From Corynebacterium silvaticum (GTDB lineage: Bacteria > Actinomycetota > Actinomycetes > Mycobacteriales > Mycobacteriaceae): a DNA stretch of 64,000 nt. The position numbers and the translations under genes were made by a program. The stretch spans positions 30,364 through 94,363 of the forward strand of contig NZ_SDQO02000005.1 in NCBI RefSeq assembly GCF_004382825.2, given 5' to 3'. Below the pieces are notes generated by a model, which was not told the DNA's origin, did no database searches, and worked only from the letters and a program-made list of their open reading frames with translations. Positions 1-8,849 of this stretch are shown here, in pieces; within the stretch, counting starts at the first letter, position 1, and every line of letters begins with the position of its first letter.

Positions 1-1
1 T

Positions 2-391
2 TCAATGTCATCGTTGAATCCGTCGTTTCGCATCGGAACCACCATTGAAGAAACCTGCAAAGCAAACAACGTAGATTTTTCGCACCGACGTATTTGCGAG
101 CTTCTCGACGTCGTCGAGCTTGCCCCAAACGTTGCGGAACAGTTTCCTCACGAACTTTCAGGAGGGATGCGGCAACGCGTCTGCATCGCACTCGCCCTGG
201 CCTGCAACCCCCGGATGGTCGTGCTTGATGAGGCAACGACAGGTCTCGACGTGCTGGTGGAAGCACATATCGTGGCTCCCCTGGACAGGCTGAGAAAACA
301 TCTGGGATTATCAGCGATCCTCGTTTCTCACGATCCGCGGATTATGAGTGCTTTGGTGGATTCTGTTGTCTCCCTTGAGGAGGGCCAATGA
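2..391 (+). CDS. Peptide-type ABC importer ATPase, 3' part (truncated by window edge)
   Basis: This is the C-terminal part of an ATP-binding subunit of a DppD/OppD-type ABC importer. The reading frame is open to the first base of the window, so the gene starts upstream; the Met-Ser-Ser-Leu-Asn-Pro stretch at its visible start is the segment just after a Q-loop, not a true N-terminus. Visible motifs are the ABC signature LSGGM, a Walker B with VVLDEATTGLD (Ala where most importers have Pro) and an H-switch in LVSHD. It overlaps the next ATPase gene by four bases (ATGA), so the two are translationally coupled. It should energise peptide uptake together with the second ATPase and the binding protein downstream. 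Confidence 0.85.
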   Translation, partial: SMSSLNPSFRIGTTIEETCKANNVDFSHRRICELLDVVELAPNVAEQFPHELSGGMRQRVCIALALACNPRMVVLDEATTGLDVLVEAHIVAPLDRLRKHLGLSAILVSHDPRIMSALVDSVVSLEEGQ

Positions 392-1116
392 GTACCTGTC
401 CCATCCGTATTGAGCGGATTACCAAGCGCTATGGAAAGACGATCGGTGTTTCGGACGTGTCTCTCGATTTCCCCACGGGCCATGTTGCGTGCATCGTGGG
501 TGAAAGCGGAAGTGGCAAAACAACTCTGATCAACGTCTTGTTGGGCCTGATAAAGCCCACCGCAGGGCGCGTCTTTCCTGCACAACAGGCTGCGCTTGTT
601 CTGCAGGACTCTTATACGTCTTTAAGCCCTCTGCTCACCATAGAGCAGAGCATGGCGGAACCGTTCAAGCTTGCGAAAAAACGCATCGACGCTCGCCGTA
701 TCGACTCGGTTTTTTCTCGCCTAGGCCTGGATTTTTCAGCTTTAGCGCAGCGTCGGCCCCACGAGTTATCAGGAGGACAACTACAACGGATCAACATCGC
801 ACGCGCCGTTCTTATGCAACCAGATCTCATCGTGATGGACGAGCCAACATCGATGGTGGACCCCATAAACACCCAAAGAATCGGCGAAATAATTGCGGAG
901 ATGAAGCACGACGCTGCGGTTGTGGTGGTCACGCATGACCTTGCCTTTGCACAAGGGATAGCAGATTCAACCGTTGTGATGCGTCAGGGGAAGATGATCG
1001 AACACATCACGGACAACAACGATTTAACAACTAGTCAACTACCGTACGTTCGGGAGATGGATTGTGCGGCGAATGATCTTGCCGCCTATGTGCGTCACCT
1101 CAATATGTCCAGGTAG
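388..1116 (+). CDS. Peptide-type ABC importer ATPase, OppF/DppF-like
   Basis: Second ATP-binding subunit, 242 aa. Walker A GESGSGKT lies at residues 38-45, the signature LSGGQ at 127-131, Walker B LIVMDEP near 147-153 and the H-switch in VVVTHD near 187. It is shorter than typical OppF proteins (about 320 aa) and lacks the C-terminal oligopeptide-transporter extension, so it is a minimal nucleotide-binding domain. The start overlaps the previous stop codon. The partner membrane subunits are not in the window and presumably lie upstream. Substrate is inferred only from the family and the neighbouring binding protein. Confidence 0.88.
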   Translation: MSTCPIRIERITKRYGKTIGVSDVSLDFPTGHVACIVGESGSGKTTLINVLLGLIKPTAGRVFPAQQAALVLQDSYTSLSPLLTIEQSMAEPFKLAKKRIDARRIDSVFSRLGLDFSALAQRRPHELSGGQLQRINIARAVLMQPDLIVMDEPTSMVDPINTQRIGEIIAEMKHDAAVVVVTHDLAFAQGIADSTVVMRQGKMIEHITDNNDLTTSQLPYVREMDCAANDLAAYVRHLNMSR

Positions 1117-1140
1117 TGGGCATTTTTGAAAGGAAAATTT

Positions 1141-2752
1141 ATGCGGAGAGTCTTCTCCCTTCTATGTGCGGCAGTGATGGCTTTGAGCTTCGCCGCTTTG
1201 TACTACTCAAGGGGCTTCACCCTCGACCAACACAGCGTCGGGGCATAAGGTCGCAAGCGCGGTGATCCCTATTCACCGAGATGAAAACTCGCTTAATCCC
1301 TACAGCTATGTCACGGGAAACCCCGGGCTTACCGCCCTGCGTCTAGTGTATGACGCGCTCTTTAGCGTGGATAAGGATGCACAAGTTCAGCCGCACCTAG
1401 CAAAGTCATATGAAGTCAATGGTGACTACACCAAGTACACCATCGAGGTCCGCGATAAAGTGCGCTGGCATGACGGGAAGAAACTAACGCCTGAAGACGT
1501 AGCCGTAGCATTCACCTTCAACTATGCCAAAGGCAGCGACAGAGCTCGCTGGAAGAACATTGCGAACCGGATTTCCTCCATGGATGTCGACGGAAACCAC
1601 GTGACCTTCACCCTGGCCGACTCAAATCCTTACTTTGTTGAGGAAGTACTGACGGATATGCCGATCATTGCCAAGCATGTCTTTGAAGACAAAAAGGCTA
1701 ATGAAGTCACCGAACATGTGGGCACTGGCATCTACTCACTGACCGAATACGTCCCAGGGCAGAAGTACGTGCTTACCGCTAATGACGAATTCTTCCTAGG
1801 GAAACCCGCAATCGGCACGCTGAATATGCCGATCATCACCGATTCCGCCGCCATCCACCAGGGTCTAAAATCGGGAGAATATTTGACAGCATTCTCCGCC
1901 CTAGCGCCAGAGCTCGCCGAAACTTTTGAGAAAGAGAAAAGCCTCAAAGTAACCAGCGGGCCAGGGTTTGGAAATGACATGATCTACATGAATACAAGCG
2001 TGGGGCCTTTTAAAGACGTGGAATTCCGCCAGACCATCAGCCTTGCCATAGACGAGGACGCGCTCATCGAGCGGGTCTATCTGGGGCATGCCGACCATCC
2101 CACCGCGGGCTTTTACTCACCACATTCGCCGTGGGCAGATACGTCGCTCAAATATGAGTTTGATACCGCCAAGGCAGAAAAAATGCTCGACAAACTTGGA
2201 TATAAGCGTGAGGGCGATTTCCGCACAAACAAAGACGGCAAGCCCTTTAACATCGAGCTTCTTTCTTCAGAATCTGCCTTGCGGCTCGCCGCAGCACAAA
2301 CCATTGCGCAGCAACTGGCAAAAATTGGTCTCGATGTCCGCGTAAAATCCATGGACTCAGACACCCTTGACGAGCATGTATGGCCTGGCTTTGACGTCTC
2401 CCAAGAGCCTAACTACCAAATGACGATCTTTGGGTGGTCGGGGCCAACGCAATTGAGAGCATCGACGATCGTCCAGATGGGTGCATCAGACCCAACGCTG
2501 GGAGACTTTAACCTTGGCAAGTATAAGAATCCCACGTTTGACCAACGTGCTGATGCTTACGTGAAGTCCGGGTCAAAAGAAGAAAAGGAAAGCCTGGTCA
2601 AGGAACTAGAGAAGATATACGCAGAGACCATCATTGCGCGGCCTTATGCTTACGGACAACTGATTACCGTGCATAATACCACTATTTATGATGGCTTTGT
2701 CTTCCAAAAAGGTGAAGGCATTATCAACGTTTCCTCGTTCTTAGAGAAGTAA
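1141..2752 (+). pseudogene. Peptide ABC transporter substrate-binding lipoprotein (SBP family 5), frameshifted in the signal peptide
   Basis: The body from 1262 to 2752 is an extracytoplasmic solute-binding protein of the DppA/OppA family, with typical segments such as WHDGKKLTPEDVAVAF and a C-terminal FVFQKGEG. A good ribosome site (AAGGAAAA) precedes ATG 1141, which begins a signal peptide (MRRVFSLLCAAVMALSFAA). That frame ends at a TAA at 1246-1248. If one T is removed from the TTT at 1197-1199, the frame reads ALSFAAC then TTQGAS and runs straight into the binding domain, giving a normal lipobox Cys. The gene therefore carries a single-base insertion, real or a sequencing error. Without it the product would be about 536 aa, normal for the family. 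The intact-body start at GTG 1262 would lack any export signal. Confidence 0.8.
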
Positions 2753-2780
2753 TCACACCCCTGATAGGCCTAAGAATCAG

Positions 2781-2819
2781 AGAAAGCCGGTGCTCCTTAA
2801 CAAGAGCATCGGCTTTCTT
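2781..2819 (+). terminator. Intrinsic terminator after the peptide transporter
   Basis: A 15-bp stem (AGAAAGCCGGTGCTC against GAGCATCGGCTTTCT, one G-U pair) with an 8-nt loop ends in TTTCTT. It lies 30 bases past the binding-protein stop. Confidence 0.8.
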
Positions 2820-2858
2820 GCTCAAACCGCGTGATATTGAGGGGCCGGTAGGAAGAAA

Positions 2859-2937
2859 TTGTCGTTTTTGAGAACGCTAGAATTTGCCTCCTGGGTTTTT
2901 CAGCGCTTGTAGCTGCTAGCGTTCTCAAAAACGACAA
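2859..2937. repeat. Palindromic intergenic repeat, copy 1 (inverted orientation)
   Basis: Perfect 22-bp inverted arms at 2859-2880 and 2916-2937 enclose 35 nt. The core arm is TGTCGTTTTTGAGAACGCTA. The same arms occur at 24804-24885 and 28001-28078. The loop read on the minus strand also shares a GAAAAACCCAGGA-like block with the other two, so this copy is in the opposite orientation. It lies between two convergent genes, directly beyond the bioB stop. Confidence 0.9.
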
Positions 2938-2947
2938 AGTGAGGGCG

Positions 2948-3955
2948 CTATCCGTTCACAGTACGATTGTCATGATCCAGCGCCACATCAAACCCCAGCT
3001 TCTTGACCAGCGCCAAGTCGCTGGCAATGGTAGAGCCAGTGGTGGTGGTGAGCATGTCTCCGCTGATGGCTGAGTTGGCGCCGGAGGTAAAGCAGGCTTC
3101 GCCGTGATCGCCAAGTAATTCGCGTCCGCCGGCGAGCCGGATTGCGGCGTCAGGGCAGAGGAACCGGAAGATTGCTACTGCGCGGCGTACTTCTTCTGGT
3201 GTCACGGGAACCATCCCTTGGAGCGGGGTTCCTTCGATGGCTACCAGGACGTTGACGGGTATGGATTTTACGCCGAGTTCTCGGGCAGAGATGACCATAT
3301 CGATGCGGTCTTCAAAGGTCTCGCCTAAGCCTAGAATGCCGCCGGAGCAGAGACTCATCCCGGCGCGCTTGGCGGCTTCTAGCGTCTCTATTTTGTCTTC
3401 AAAGGTGTGGGATGTGCAGATGTTGGGGAAGTTGTTGCGTGATGTTTCTAGGTTGCAGTGAACGCGGCTTACACCTGCGTTATGCAGCAAGGTGAATTGT
3501 TCTTCGGTGAGAAGTCCTGCGGAAATGTAGACTTCGATGCCTATTTCTGTGCGGATTCGACGCACGCCTTCGCAGATATGCTCTACTTCATCGCGTCGTA
3601 ATTTCCGACCTGATGTGACGATGGAGAAGCGGAGTACTCCCTTTTCTTTGTTTTCTTTGGCCTGTGCAAGCAGCTCGTCGACGGTGATGAGCGGGTATTT
3701 GTCTATTTCAATGTTGGGAAAGCGGATGCTTTGGGCGCAGAAGGTGCAATTTTCTGGGCATCGTCCGCTTTTGGCGTTGATGATGGAACACATGTCAAAG
3801 CCGTTGCCGCAGAAGTGTTGGCGGATGTCATCGGCGGCTTGGGCGAGCTCATCGAGGGGTGCGTCGAGAAGCGCGAGGGTGGTGTCGCGGTCGATGATTT
3901 CACCTGCGAGTACGCGTTCTTTTAAGTTTTGAACATCGTTCAATGTGGTGGTCAT
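2948..3955 (-). CDS. bioB: Biotin synthase
   Basis: Radical SAM enzyme that inserts sulfur into dethiobiotin, the last step of biotin synthesis. The radical SAM cluster motif C-x3-C-x2-C is at Cys66, Cys70 and Cys73 (SGRCPENCTFCAQS). The YISAGLL and HCNLETSRN segments are typical of BioB. Length 335 aa is normal. ATG at 3955 fits the family N-terminus. No other bio gene is adjacent. The 95-bp upstream region is shared with the divergent HD-domain gene; it contains AAC-AGTG-GTT, faintly like a BioQ operator half-site pair, but too weak to call. Confidence 0.97.
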   Translation of the reverse strand: MTTTLNDVQNLKERVLAGEIIDRDTTLALLDAPLDELAQAADDIRQHFCGNGFDMCSIINAKSGRCPENCTFCAQSIRFPNIEIDKYPLITVDELLAQAKENKEKGVLRFSIVTSGRKLRRDEVEHICEGVRRIRTEIGIEVYISAGLLTEEQFTLLHNAGVSRVHCNLETSRNNFPNICTSHTFEDKIETLEAAKRAGMSLCSGGILGLGETFEDRIDMVISARELGVKSIPVNVLVAIEGTPLQGMVPVTPEEVRRAVAIFRFLCPDAAIRLAGGRELLGDHGEACFTSGANSAISGDMLTTTTGSTIASDLALVKKLGFDVALDHDNRTVNG

Positions 3956-4050
3956 GAATGTGATTTAACCACTGTTGGCTGCGCTTGGTAGGGCAAATTG
4001 ATTGTGGCATATAGCGCTTTGGGTGCCCTTGCTACCGTTAGGATGGAAGC

Positions 4051-4626
4051 ATGACACACGCACAATTAGCCCTTTCCCCGCGCCTCATCAATGCGATAAA
4101 CGTCGCGGCGATGGCCCACAGGAATCAGTACCGCAAAGGAACTGCTATTCCGTACGTTTCTCATGTTTTCGCGGTGATGAATATCGCCAGCGCCATGACG
4201 GACGATGAGGACATCCTTATAGCTTGCTTGCTTCACGACGTCCTCGAAGATGCGCCGGACGAGTTCTCGGAAGGACAGATCGAGGAGACTTTTGGCCCAC
4301 GAGTCTTGGAAATTGTGGGGGAGGTGACCAAGGATGAGTCGCTGTCTTCCTGGCAGGAGCGTAGCGACGCCTACCTGCAGCATCTTCGCTCCGCTTCCGA
4401 GGCGGCTCTATGCGTATGTGCTGCGGATAAGTCTCATAACCTTGCCTCCATACTGCACGATTATGATGCGTTAGGGGATGTGCTGTGGGAGCGCTTTAAT
4501 GCAGGGAAAGAACGTCAGCAATGGTGGTATGCAAGTGTGTATGGTGTGCTTGCTGATCGCTTAGGGGAAGATAATCCTGTGCTGCGGCAGATGGGGATTA
4601 TGGTGGAAAAGCTCGGAGCTTTATAG
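4051..4626 (+). CDS. HD-domain phosphohydrolase, SpoT/MESH1-like
   Basis: A 191-aa protein with a metal-binding HD hydrolase fold of the RelA/SpoT hydrolase class. Visible ligands are His38, His62-Asp63 followed by VLED (66-67), and ADKSHN at 125-130, matching the pattern H...HD...ED...D-x3-N. No synthetase, TGS or ACT domain is present, so it is a stand-alone hydrolase, possibly acting on (p)ppGpp or another nucleotide; substrate is not proven. It is divergent from bioB, and its 3' end overlaps the convergent ltbR gene by six bases. Confidence 0.75.
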   Translation: MTHAQLALSPRLINAINVAAMAHRNQYRKGTAIPYVSHVFAVMNIASAMTDDEDILIACLLHDVLEDAPDEFSEGQIEETFGPRVLEIVGEVTKDESLSSWQERSDAYLQHLRSASEAALCVCAADKSHNLASILHDYDALGDVLWERFNAGKERQQWWYASVYGVLADRLGEDNPVLRQMGIMVEKLGAL

Positions 4627-5346
4627 AGATTCTGATAGTCGTTGGGCCGCGAGAACAAGGTCGCGCGCCCAGAGCGTTGATGGTGCGGGGCGTAGTCGCT
4701 CGGTGGGGCCGGAAATGGATAGCGCCGCGATAAACAGGCCTTCGCTATCAAAGACTGGGGCGGAGATGCTGGCCAGGCCAACTTCGCGTTCGCTAATCGA
4801 CTCGGCCCAGCCGTTGCTGCGGGCTTCTTCGAGGTCTTCTGCGGTAAATTGCGCTCCCGCGTCTAGCATGGCCTCGCGTAGTGTGGGGGAGGAATAAGCG
4901 AGGAAGACTTTCGCTGCGGAACCCGCGGTCAGGGGGAGTCGTGTTCCTACCGGGACGGTGTTTTGGAGTCCGATAGCGGGTTCTTGCGCAGCAATGCACA
5001 CGCGGGTTGCTCCAGCGAGTTGGTAGAGCTGTACCGATTCGCCTGTGACGTTCATGAGGTGCGCCATGATGGGGGCGGCGACGTCGATAAGCTTGGTGGA
5101 GCTTCCTGCCCCAAGGGAAGTGAGCACGGCGCCGATTGTCCATTTTCCGTCGGAAGTGCGCGTGAGGATATTGTGCGTTTCCAGTGCTGTGGCTAAACGG
5201 TGAGCGGTGGCTCGGGGTAGATCGGTGGCCTCGCATAGCTCTGTTAGAGAGAGGGGGCGCTCCGCAACGGTCAGCATTATGGTTACTGCGCGGTCGAGAA
5301 CCTTAATGCCGCTTGTGGCGGCTGGATCTATGTTAATCTTTCCCAT
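4621..5346 (-). CDS. ltbR: IclR-family transcriptional regulator, probable LtbR
   Basis: A 241-aa regulator with an N-terminal winged helix (about residues 13-75, LSLTELCEATDLPRATAHRLATAL as recognition region) and a C-terminal IclR effector domain (SAAKVFLAY, GWAESISEREVGLASISAPV). It is divergent from leuCD with 77 bp between start codons. In C. glutamicum the IclR protein in this exact position, LtbR, represses leuB, leuCD and the trp operon; this is inferred for the present gene from synteny and family. Confidence 0.88.
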   Translation of the reverse strand: MGKINIDPAATSGIKVLDRAVTIMLTVAERPLSLTELCEATDLPRATAHRLATALETHNILTRTSDGKWTIGAVLTSLGAGSSTKLIDVAAPIMAHLMNVTGESVQLYQLAGATRVCIAAQEPAIGLQNTVPVGTRLPLTAGSAAKVFLAYSSPTLREAMLDAGAQFTAEDLEEARSNGWAESISEREVGLASISAPVFDSEGLFIAALSISGPTERLRPAPSTLWARDLVLAAQRLSESL

Positions 5347-5360
5347 GACACGATACTAGC

Positions 5361-5377
5361 ATTCCATTTCATGGGAT
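5361..5377. promoter_or_regulatory. Inverted repeat in the ltbR-leuC divergent promoter region
   Basis: ATTCCAT at 5361-5367 and ATGGGAT at 5371-5377 form an imperfect dyad (6 of 7) around TTC, between the two divergent start codons. A further TATGGAAT follows at 5389-5396. Position suggests an operator for the IclR regulator, but the site is inferred from symmetry only. Confidence 0.4.
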
Positions 5378-5423
5378 TCATCCTTGAGTATGGAATTGAT
5401 TATGTAAAGAGGTGATTCGATCC

Positions 5424-6872
5424 ATGACCAGCCCCGTGGTATCGAAAGAAGAGAAGTTAACCCTTGCAGAAAAAGTGTGGCGTGACCATGTCATCTCGCG
5501 CGGCGAGGGCGACCAACCTGATCTTATCTTCATTGACCTGCAACTCCTACACGAGGTCACCTCACCCCAAGCTTTTGACGGCCTACGCATGGCTGGGCGC
5601 ACAATGCGGCATCCTGAGCTGCACCTTGCCACCGAGGACCACAACGTTCCCACGGAAGGCATTGCGGCAGGGTCATTGCTAGAAATCAATGACCTGGTTT
5701 CTCGCACACAGGTGGAAACACTGCGTAAGAATTGTGCGGAATTCGGTGTTCGTCTTCATGCCATGGGGGACGCGCAGCAGGGCATCGTCCACCAGGTGGG
5801 GCCTCAGCTGGGGGCGACTCAACCCGGAATGACTATTGTCTGCGGCGATTCCCACACCTCCACTCACGGCGCTTTTGGTGCTATGGCCTTTGGCATTGGC
5901 ACTTCAGAGGTGGAGCACGTGATGGCCACCCAAACGCTTTCCCTCAAACCCTTTAAAACCATGGCGATCAACGTCTCTGGGGAATTGCAGCCTGGGGTTT
6001 CTGCCAAGGACCTCATCTTGGCGATCATCGCCAAGATTGGGACGGGCGGGGGACAAGGCCACGTTATTGAATATCGCGGTGAGGCCATCGAGAAACTGTC
6101 CATGGAAGCACGCATGACAATGTGCAATATGTCCATTGAGGCCGGCGCGCGCGCAGGCATGATCGCACCCGACCAGATCACTTTTGACTACATCAAAGGT
6201 CGAGAGCTTGCCCCACAAGGACAGGACTGGGATCAGGCGGTGGAGTATTGGAAGACGTTGCCTACAGACGAGGGTGCTGTTTTTGACACCGTGGTGGACA
6301 TCGACGGCTCGGCAATCACCCCCTTTATCACCTGGGGAACAAACCCAGGTCAGGGGCTTCCGCTCAGTGAAAACGTCCCGTCGCCTGAAGACTTTGCTGG
6401 CGATAGCGAGAAAGCCGCCGCGCACAAAGCGCTGGATTATATGGGGCTGACCCCAGGGACACCGTTAAGAGATATTGCGATCGACACAGTATTTCTTGGT
6501 TCCTGCACCAATGCGCGTATGGAAGACCTGCGCACAGCCGCAGAAATTCTTGCTGGTCGCACCATCGCGGATTCGGTACGGATGCTCGTGGTTCCTTCCT
6601 CAACCATGATTAAGCAACAGGCAGAAGCAGAAGGACTAGACAAGATCTTTATCGCTGCCGGTGCTGAGTGGCGCTCAGCAGGGTGCTCCATGTGCCTAGG
6701 CATGAACCCGGATCAACTGGCGCCTGGCGAACGCTCTGCCTCTACTTCTAACCGGAACTTCGAGGGCCGCCAAGGTCCTAAGGGAAGAACGCATCTAGTA
6801 TCACCAGCAGTCGCAGCAGCAACAGCTATTAAAGGGACATTGGCTAGCCCAGCGGACTTGGACGAGGAGTGA
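5424..6872 (+). CDS. leuC: 3-isopropylmalate dehydratase large subunit
   Basis: Catalytic subunit of isopropylmalate isomerase in leucine synthesis (aconitase family). The three 4Fe-4S ligands are visible: Cys361 in GSCTNAR, and Cys421 and Cys424 in [34 protein letters not shown] is the typical substrate loop region. ATG 5424 is preferred over GTG 5412 because AAGAGG at 5407-5412 sits at good spacing and the product (482 aa) has the normal N-terminus. leuD follows after six bases. Confidence 0.97.
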   Translation: MTSPVVSKEEKLTLAEKVWRDHVISRGEGDQPDLIFIDLQLLHEVTSPQAFDGLRMAGRTMRHPELHLATEDHNVPTEGIAAGSLLEINDLVSRTQVETLRKNCAEFGVRLHAMGDAQQGIVHQVGPQLGATQPGMTIVCGDSHTSTHGAFGAMAFGIGTSEVEHVMATQTLSLKPFKTMAINVSGELQPGVSAKDLILAIIAKIGTGGGQGHVIEYRGEAIEKLSMEARMTMCNMSIEAGARAGMIAPDQITFDYIKGRELAPQGQDWDQAVEYWKTLPTDEGAVFDTVVDIDGSAITPFITWGTNPGQGLPLSENVPSPEDFAGDSEKAAAHKALDYMGLTPGTPLRDIAIDTVFLGSCTNARMEDLRTAAEILAGRTIADSVRMLVVPSSTMIKQQAEAEGLDKIFIAAGAEWRSAGCSMCLGMNPDQLAPGERSASTSNRNFEGRQGPKGRTHLVSPAVAAATAIKGTLASPADLDEE

Positions 6873-6878
6873 ACAATT

Positions 6879-7469
6879 ATGGATAAATTCACAACCCATA
6901 CGGGCATTGGAATCCCACTGACCCGCTCGAATGTGGACACCGACCAGATTATCCCGGCAGTCTACTTAAAACGGGTCACACGCACGGGCTTTGACGACGG
7001 CCTCTTTAACAATTGGCGCACCAATGATCCCAACTTTGTGCTCAACCAGCCTTCCTATTCCAGGGGCTCAGTGCTCGTCGCTGGGCCAGACTTTGGCACA
7101 GGCTCCTCCCGCGAACATGCGGTATGGGCACTGATGGACTATGGATTCCGGGTGGTGCTGTCTTCTCGATTCGCGGATATTTTCCGGGGGAACGCAGGGA
7201 AATCTGGGCTCTTAGCTGCAAAAATGGAGCAGTCCGATATTGAGCTTCTGTGGAAGCAGCTAGAGCAACAGCCGGGTCTAGAGGTGACAGTGAACCTAGA
7301 AACCCGAACTGTGGAATGCGATGGTTCCATTTACACCTTCGATGTAGACGACTACACGCGGTGGCGTTTGCTCGAAGGCCTCGATGACATTGGGCTTACG
7401 CTTAGGCAGGAGTCAGAGATCGCTCGCTACGAGCAGTCCCGACCATCGTTTAAGCCCGTCACCCAGTAG
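6879..7469 (+). CDS. leuD: 3-isopropylmalate dehydratase small subunit
   Basis: Small swivelling subunit (196 aa) that pairs with LeuC. The N-terminal [23 protein letters not shown] and the [17 protein letters not shown] segment are diagnostic. It starts six bases after leuC and is convergent with mutT1, whose stop codon is eight bases away. Confidence 0.97.
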   Translation: MDKFTTHTGIGIPLTRSNVDTDQIIPAVYLKRVTRTGFDDGLFNNWRTNDPNFVLNQPSYSRGSVLVAGPDFGTGSSREHAVWALMDYGFRVVLSSRFADIFRGNAGKSGLLAAKMEQSDIELLWKQLEQQPGLEVTVNLETRTVECDGSIYTFDVDDYTRWRLLEGLDDIGLTLRQESEIARYEQSRPSFKPVTQ

Positions 7470-7477
7470 GAGCTGCG

Positions 7478-8479
7478 CTATTTTGCCGGAAGCGGGCTGG
7501 CAAAATAATCGGCTCCCGTTAGCTCGCTGTTGGTAAAGGATAGAACCCAGACACTGGCTTTCTTTGCCGGTATTTCTTCCAAGGGGAGTCTGCCAGAGGC
7601 CGATAGCCAGGCGATCATGTCAGGGATGACCATGCCTTGTGCGACGACCACGGACACACCGCCTTGATCGATAATCCGAGAAAACGCTGCTTGGGAATCG
7701 GTCATGGCGGATAGCCAGCCTTCGTCGCCAAGCTTTGCGTCTACGGAAACCTCAAGGTCTAGGGTCTTAGCTAACGGGACAGCGGTCTGCTGGCACCTGT
7801 CTGGTAGGGCAGAATAAATGGCGGTGGGGCGAAACGCCTCCAACAAAGGGGCGAGCAATTGCGCCTGTCTGCGTCCCTTTTTGTCCAAGGGGCGCAGATT
7901 ATCGTTGCCTGCCCAGTTGCTGCGTCGAAAAGCTCGTGCATGCCGGACATACAGGATGCGGGTAGTCGCTGGAACCTCAAAGCGCTTGCGGGCTTTATCC
8001 ATGATGTTTTTGTCCACGTCGTAGCTGAGAAGCTCGCGGGCCTGGTGAAAATCGAGCCAGCGGATCTCGTCCACCTCGTTATTAGGGGTAAAGGTTCCGT
8101 CTAGAACTTCGGCAGTCCAGTAGTAGACCACTTTGGTGCGGTCGCCGACGGGGTACGTGACCTTGCCTAGAAGCTTTCCTAGCCTCACGCGGAATCCAGT
8201 TTCTTCGACAATCTCGCGAGCGGCCGTAACAGGCAAAGATTCACCTGGATCGACTTTGCCCTTGGCCAGCGACCAGTCATCATAATGCGGTCGGTGAATC
8301 ACTGCGTATTGGATGGAATCAGGATCTGTATGGTCGCCACGCCACAAGACCGCTCCTGCCGCAAGCGTAGAGCGTTTATATTCCTGCGCAGGTTCAGCCA
8401 CGATGCTTTGGAATCTTCCCGTGATAGCAAGTGAAGATTGCAGGTCCTTAGTCGCTTCGGTGTGACTGGTTTTATGCAT
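7478..8479 (-). CDS. mutT1: NUDIX hydrolase fused to histidine phosphatase domain (MutT1 type)
   Basis: A 333-aa two-domain protein. The N-terminal NUDIX domain has the box GKVDPGESLPVTAAREIVEETGF around residues 75-97. The C-terminal half is a histidine-phosphatase domain starting with ILYVRHARAF, where the usual RHG is RHA. In mycobacteria MutT1 has the same architecture and the same neighbours (leuD, gpsA, ddl, thiL); it hydrolyses oxidised guanine nucleotides and diadenosine polyphosphates. Role here is inferred from that orthology. Confidence 0.88.
   Translation of the reverse strand: MHKTSHTEATKDLQSSLAITGRFQSIVAEPAQEYKRSTLAAGAVLWRGDHTDPDSIQYAVIHRPHYDDWSLAKGKVDPGESLPVTAAREIVEETGFRVRLGKLLGKVTYPVGDRTKVVYYWTAEVLDGTFTPNNEVDEIRWLDFHQARELLSYDVDKNIMDKARKRFEVPATTRILYVRHARAFRRSNWAGNDNLRPLDKKGRRQAQLLAPLLEAFRPTAIYSALPDRCQQTAVPLAKTLDLEVSVDAKLGDEGWLSAMTDSQAAFSRIIDQGGVSVVVAQGMVIPDMIAWLSASGRLPLEEIPAKKASVWVLSFTNSELTGADYFASPLPAK
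7479..7507. terminator. Hairpin at the leuD/mutT1 convergence, inside the mutT1 coding end
   Basis: TATTTTGCC at 7479-7487 and GGCAAAATA at 7499-7507 form a perfect 9-bp stem with an 11-nt loop. It is placed where leuCD transcription should stop, but it encodes the last residues of MutT1. T-runs lie in the stem rather than after it, so function as a terminator is only likely. Confidence 0.45.
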
Positions 8480-8620
8480 CGCTGTAGCTTTCTTTAGTCT
8501 GTGGCGGTCTGTGGCGAATGATGACGGTGGTGGCGGGAGTGGGGATAATATCTAGCCTAGTTACTTGACCAACATCTTCGGGTGGGTGTGCATAGCTCGT
8601 CGGATGGTGTTAGCGTGGGC

Positions 8621-8684
8621 TGCTCATGAGCACAAACACTACACCGCGGCTACGCAGACATAGGGAATAACTGTTGCTCATGAG
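8621..8684. promoter_or_regulatory. Two copies of a TGCTCATGAG dyad upstream of gpsA
   Basis: The region 8480-8849 between the divergent mutT1 and gpsA genes holds no convincing gene. Inside it TGCTCATGAG occurs at 8621-8630 (extended to the perfect palindrome TGCTCATGAGCA, 8621-8632) and again at 8675-8684, 54 bp apart, about five helical turns. This could be a pair of operator sites. No known regulator is assigned. Confidence 0.35.
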
Positions 8685-8849
8685 TCCTGTTATTGCTCGG
8701 CGCATGTGGCAGGGACGAGGCGCAACAGAGAGCCTAACGCCAACAAAGTTGCTATATCCATGTACATTGACGTGAGTGAAGTAAAACAGAGCGCACGCAT
8801 CGTGGCGGAAGCTCTGAAGTGTCCAATAGTGCAACCAGAGGAGTATGCG

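Noticed and set aside
3956..4050. BioQ operator upstream of bioB
   Set aside because: Only AAC and GTT half-sites with wrong spacing are visible; the match is too weak.
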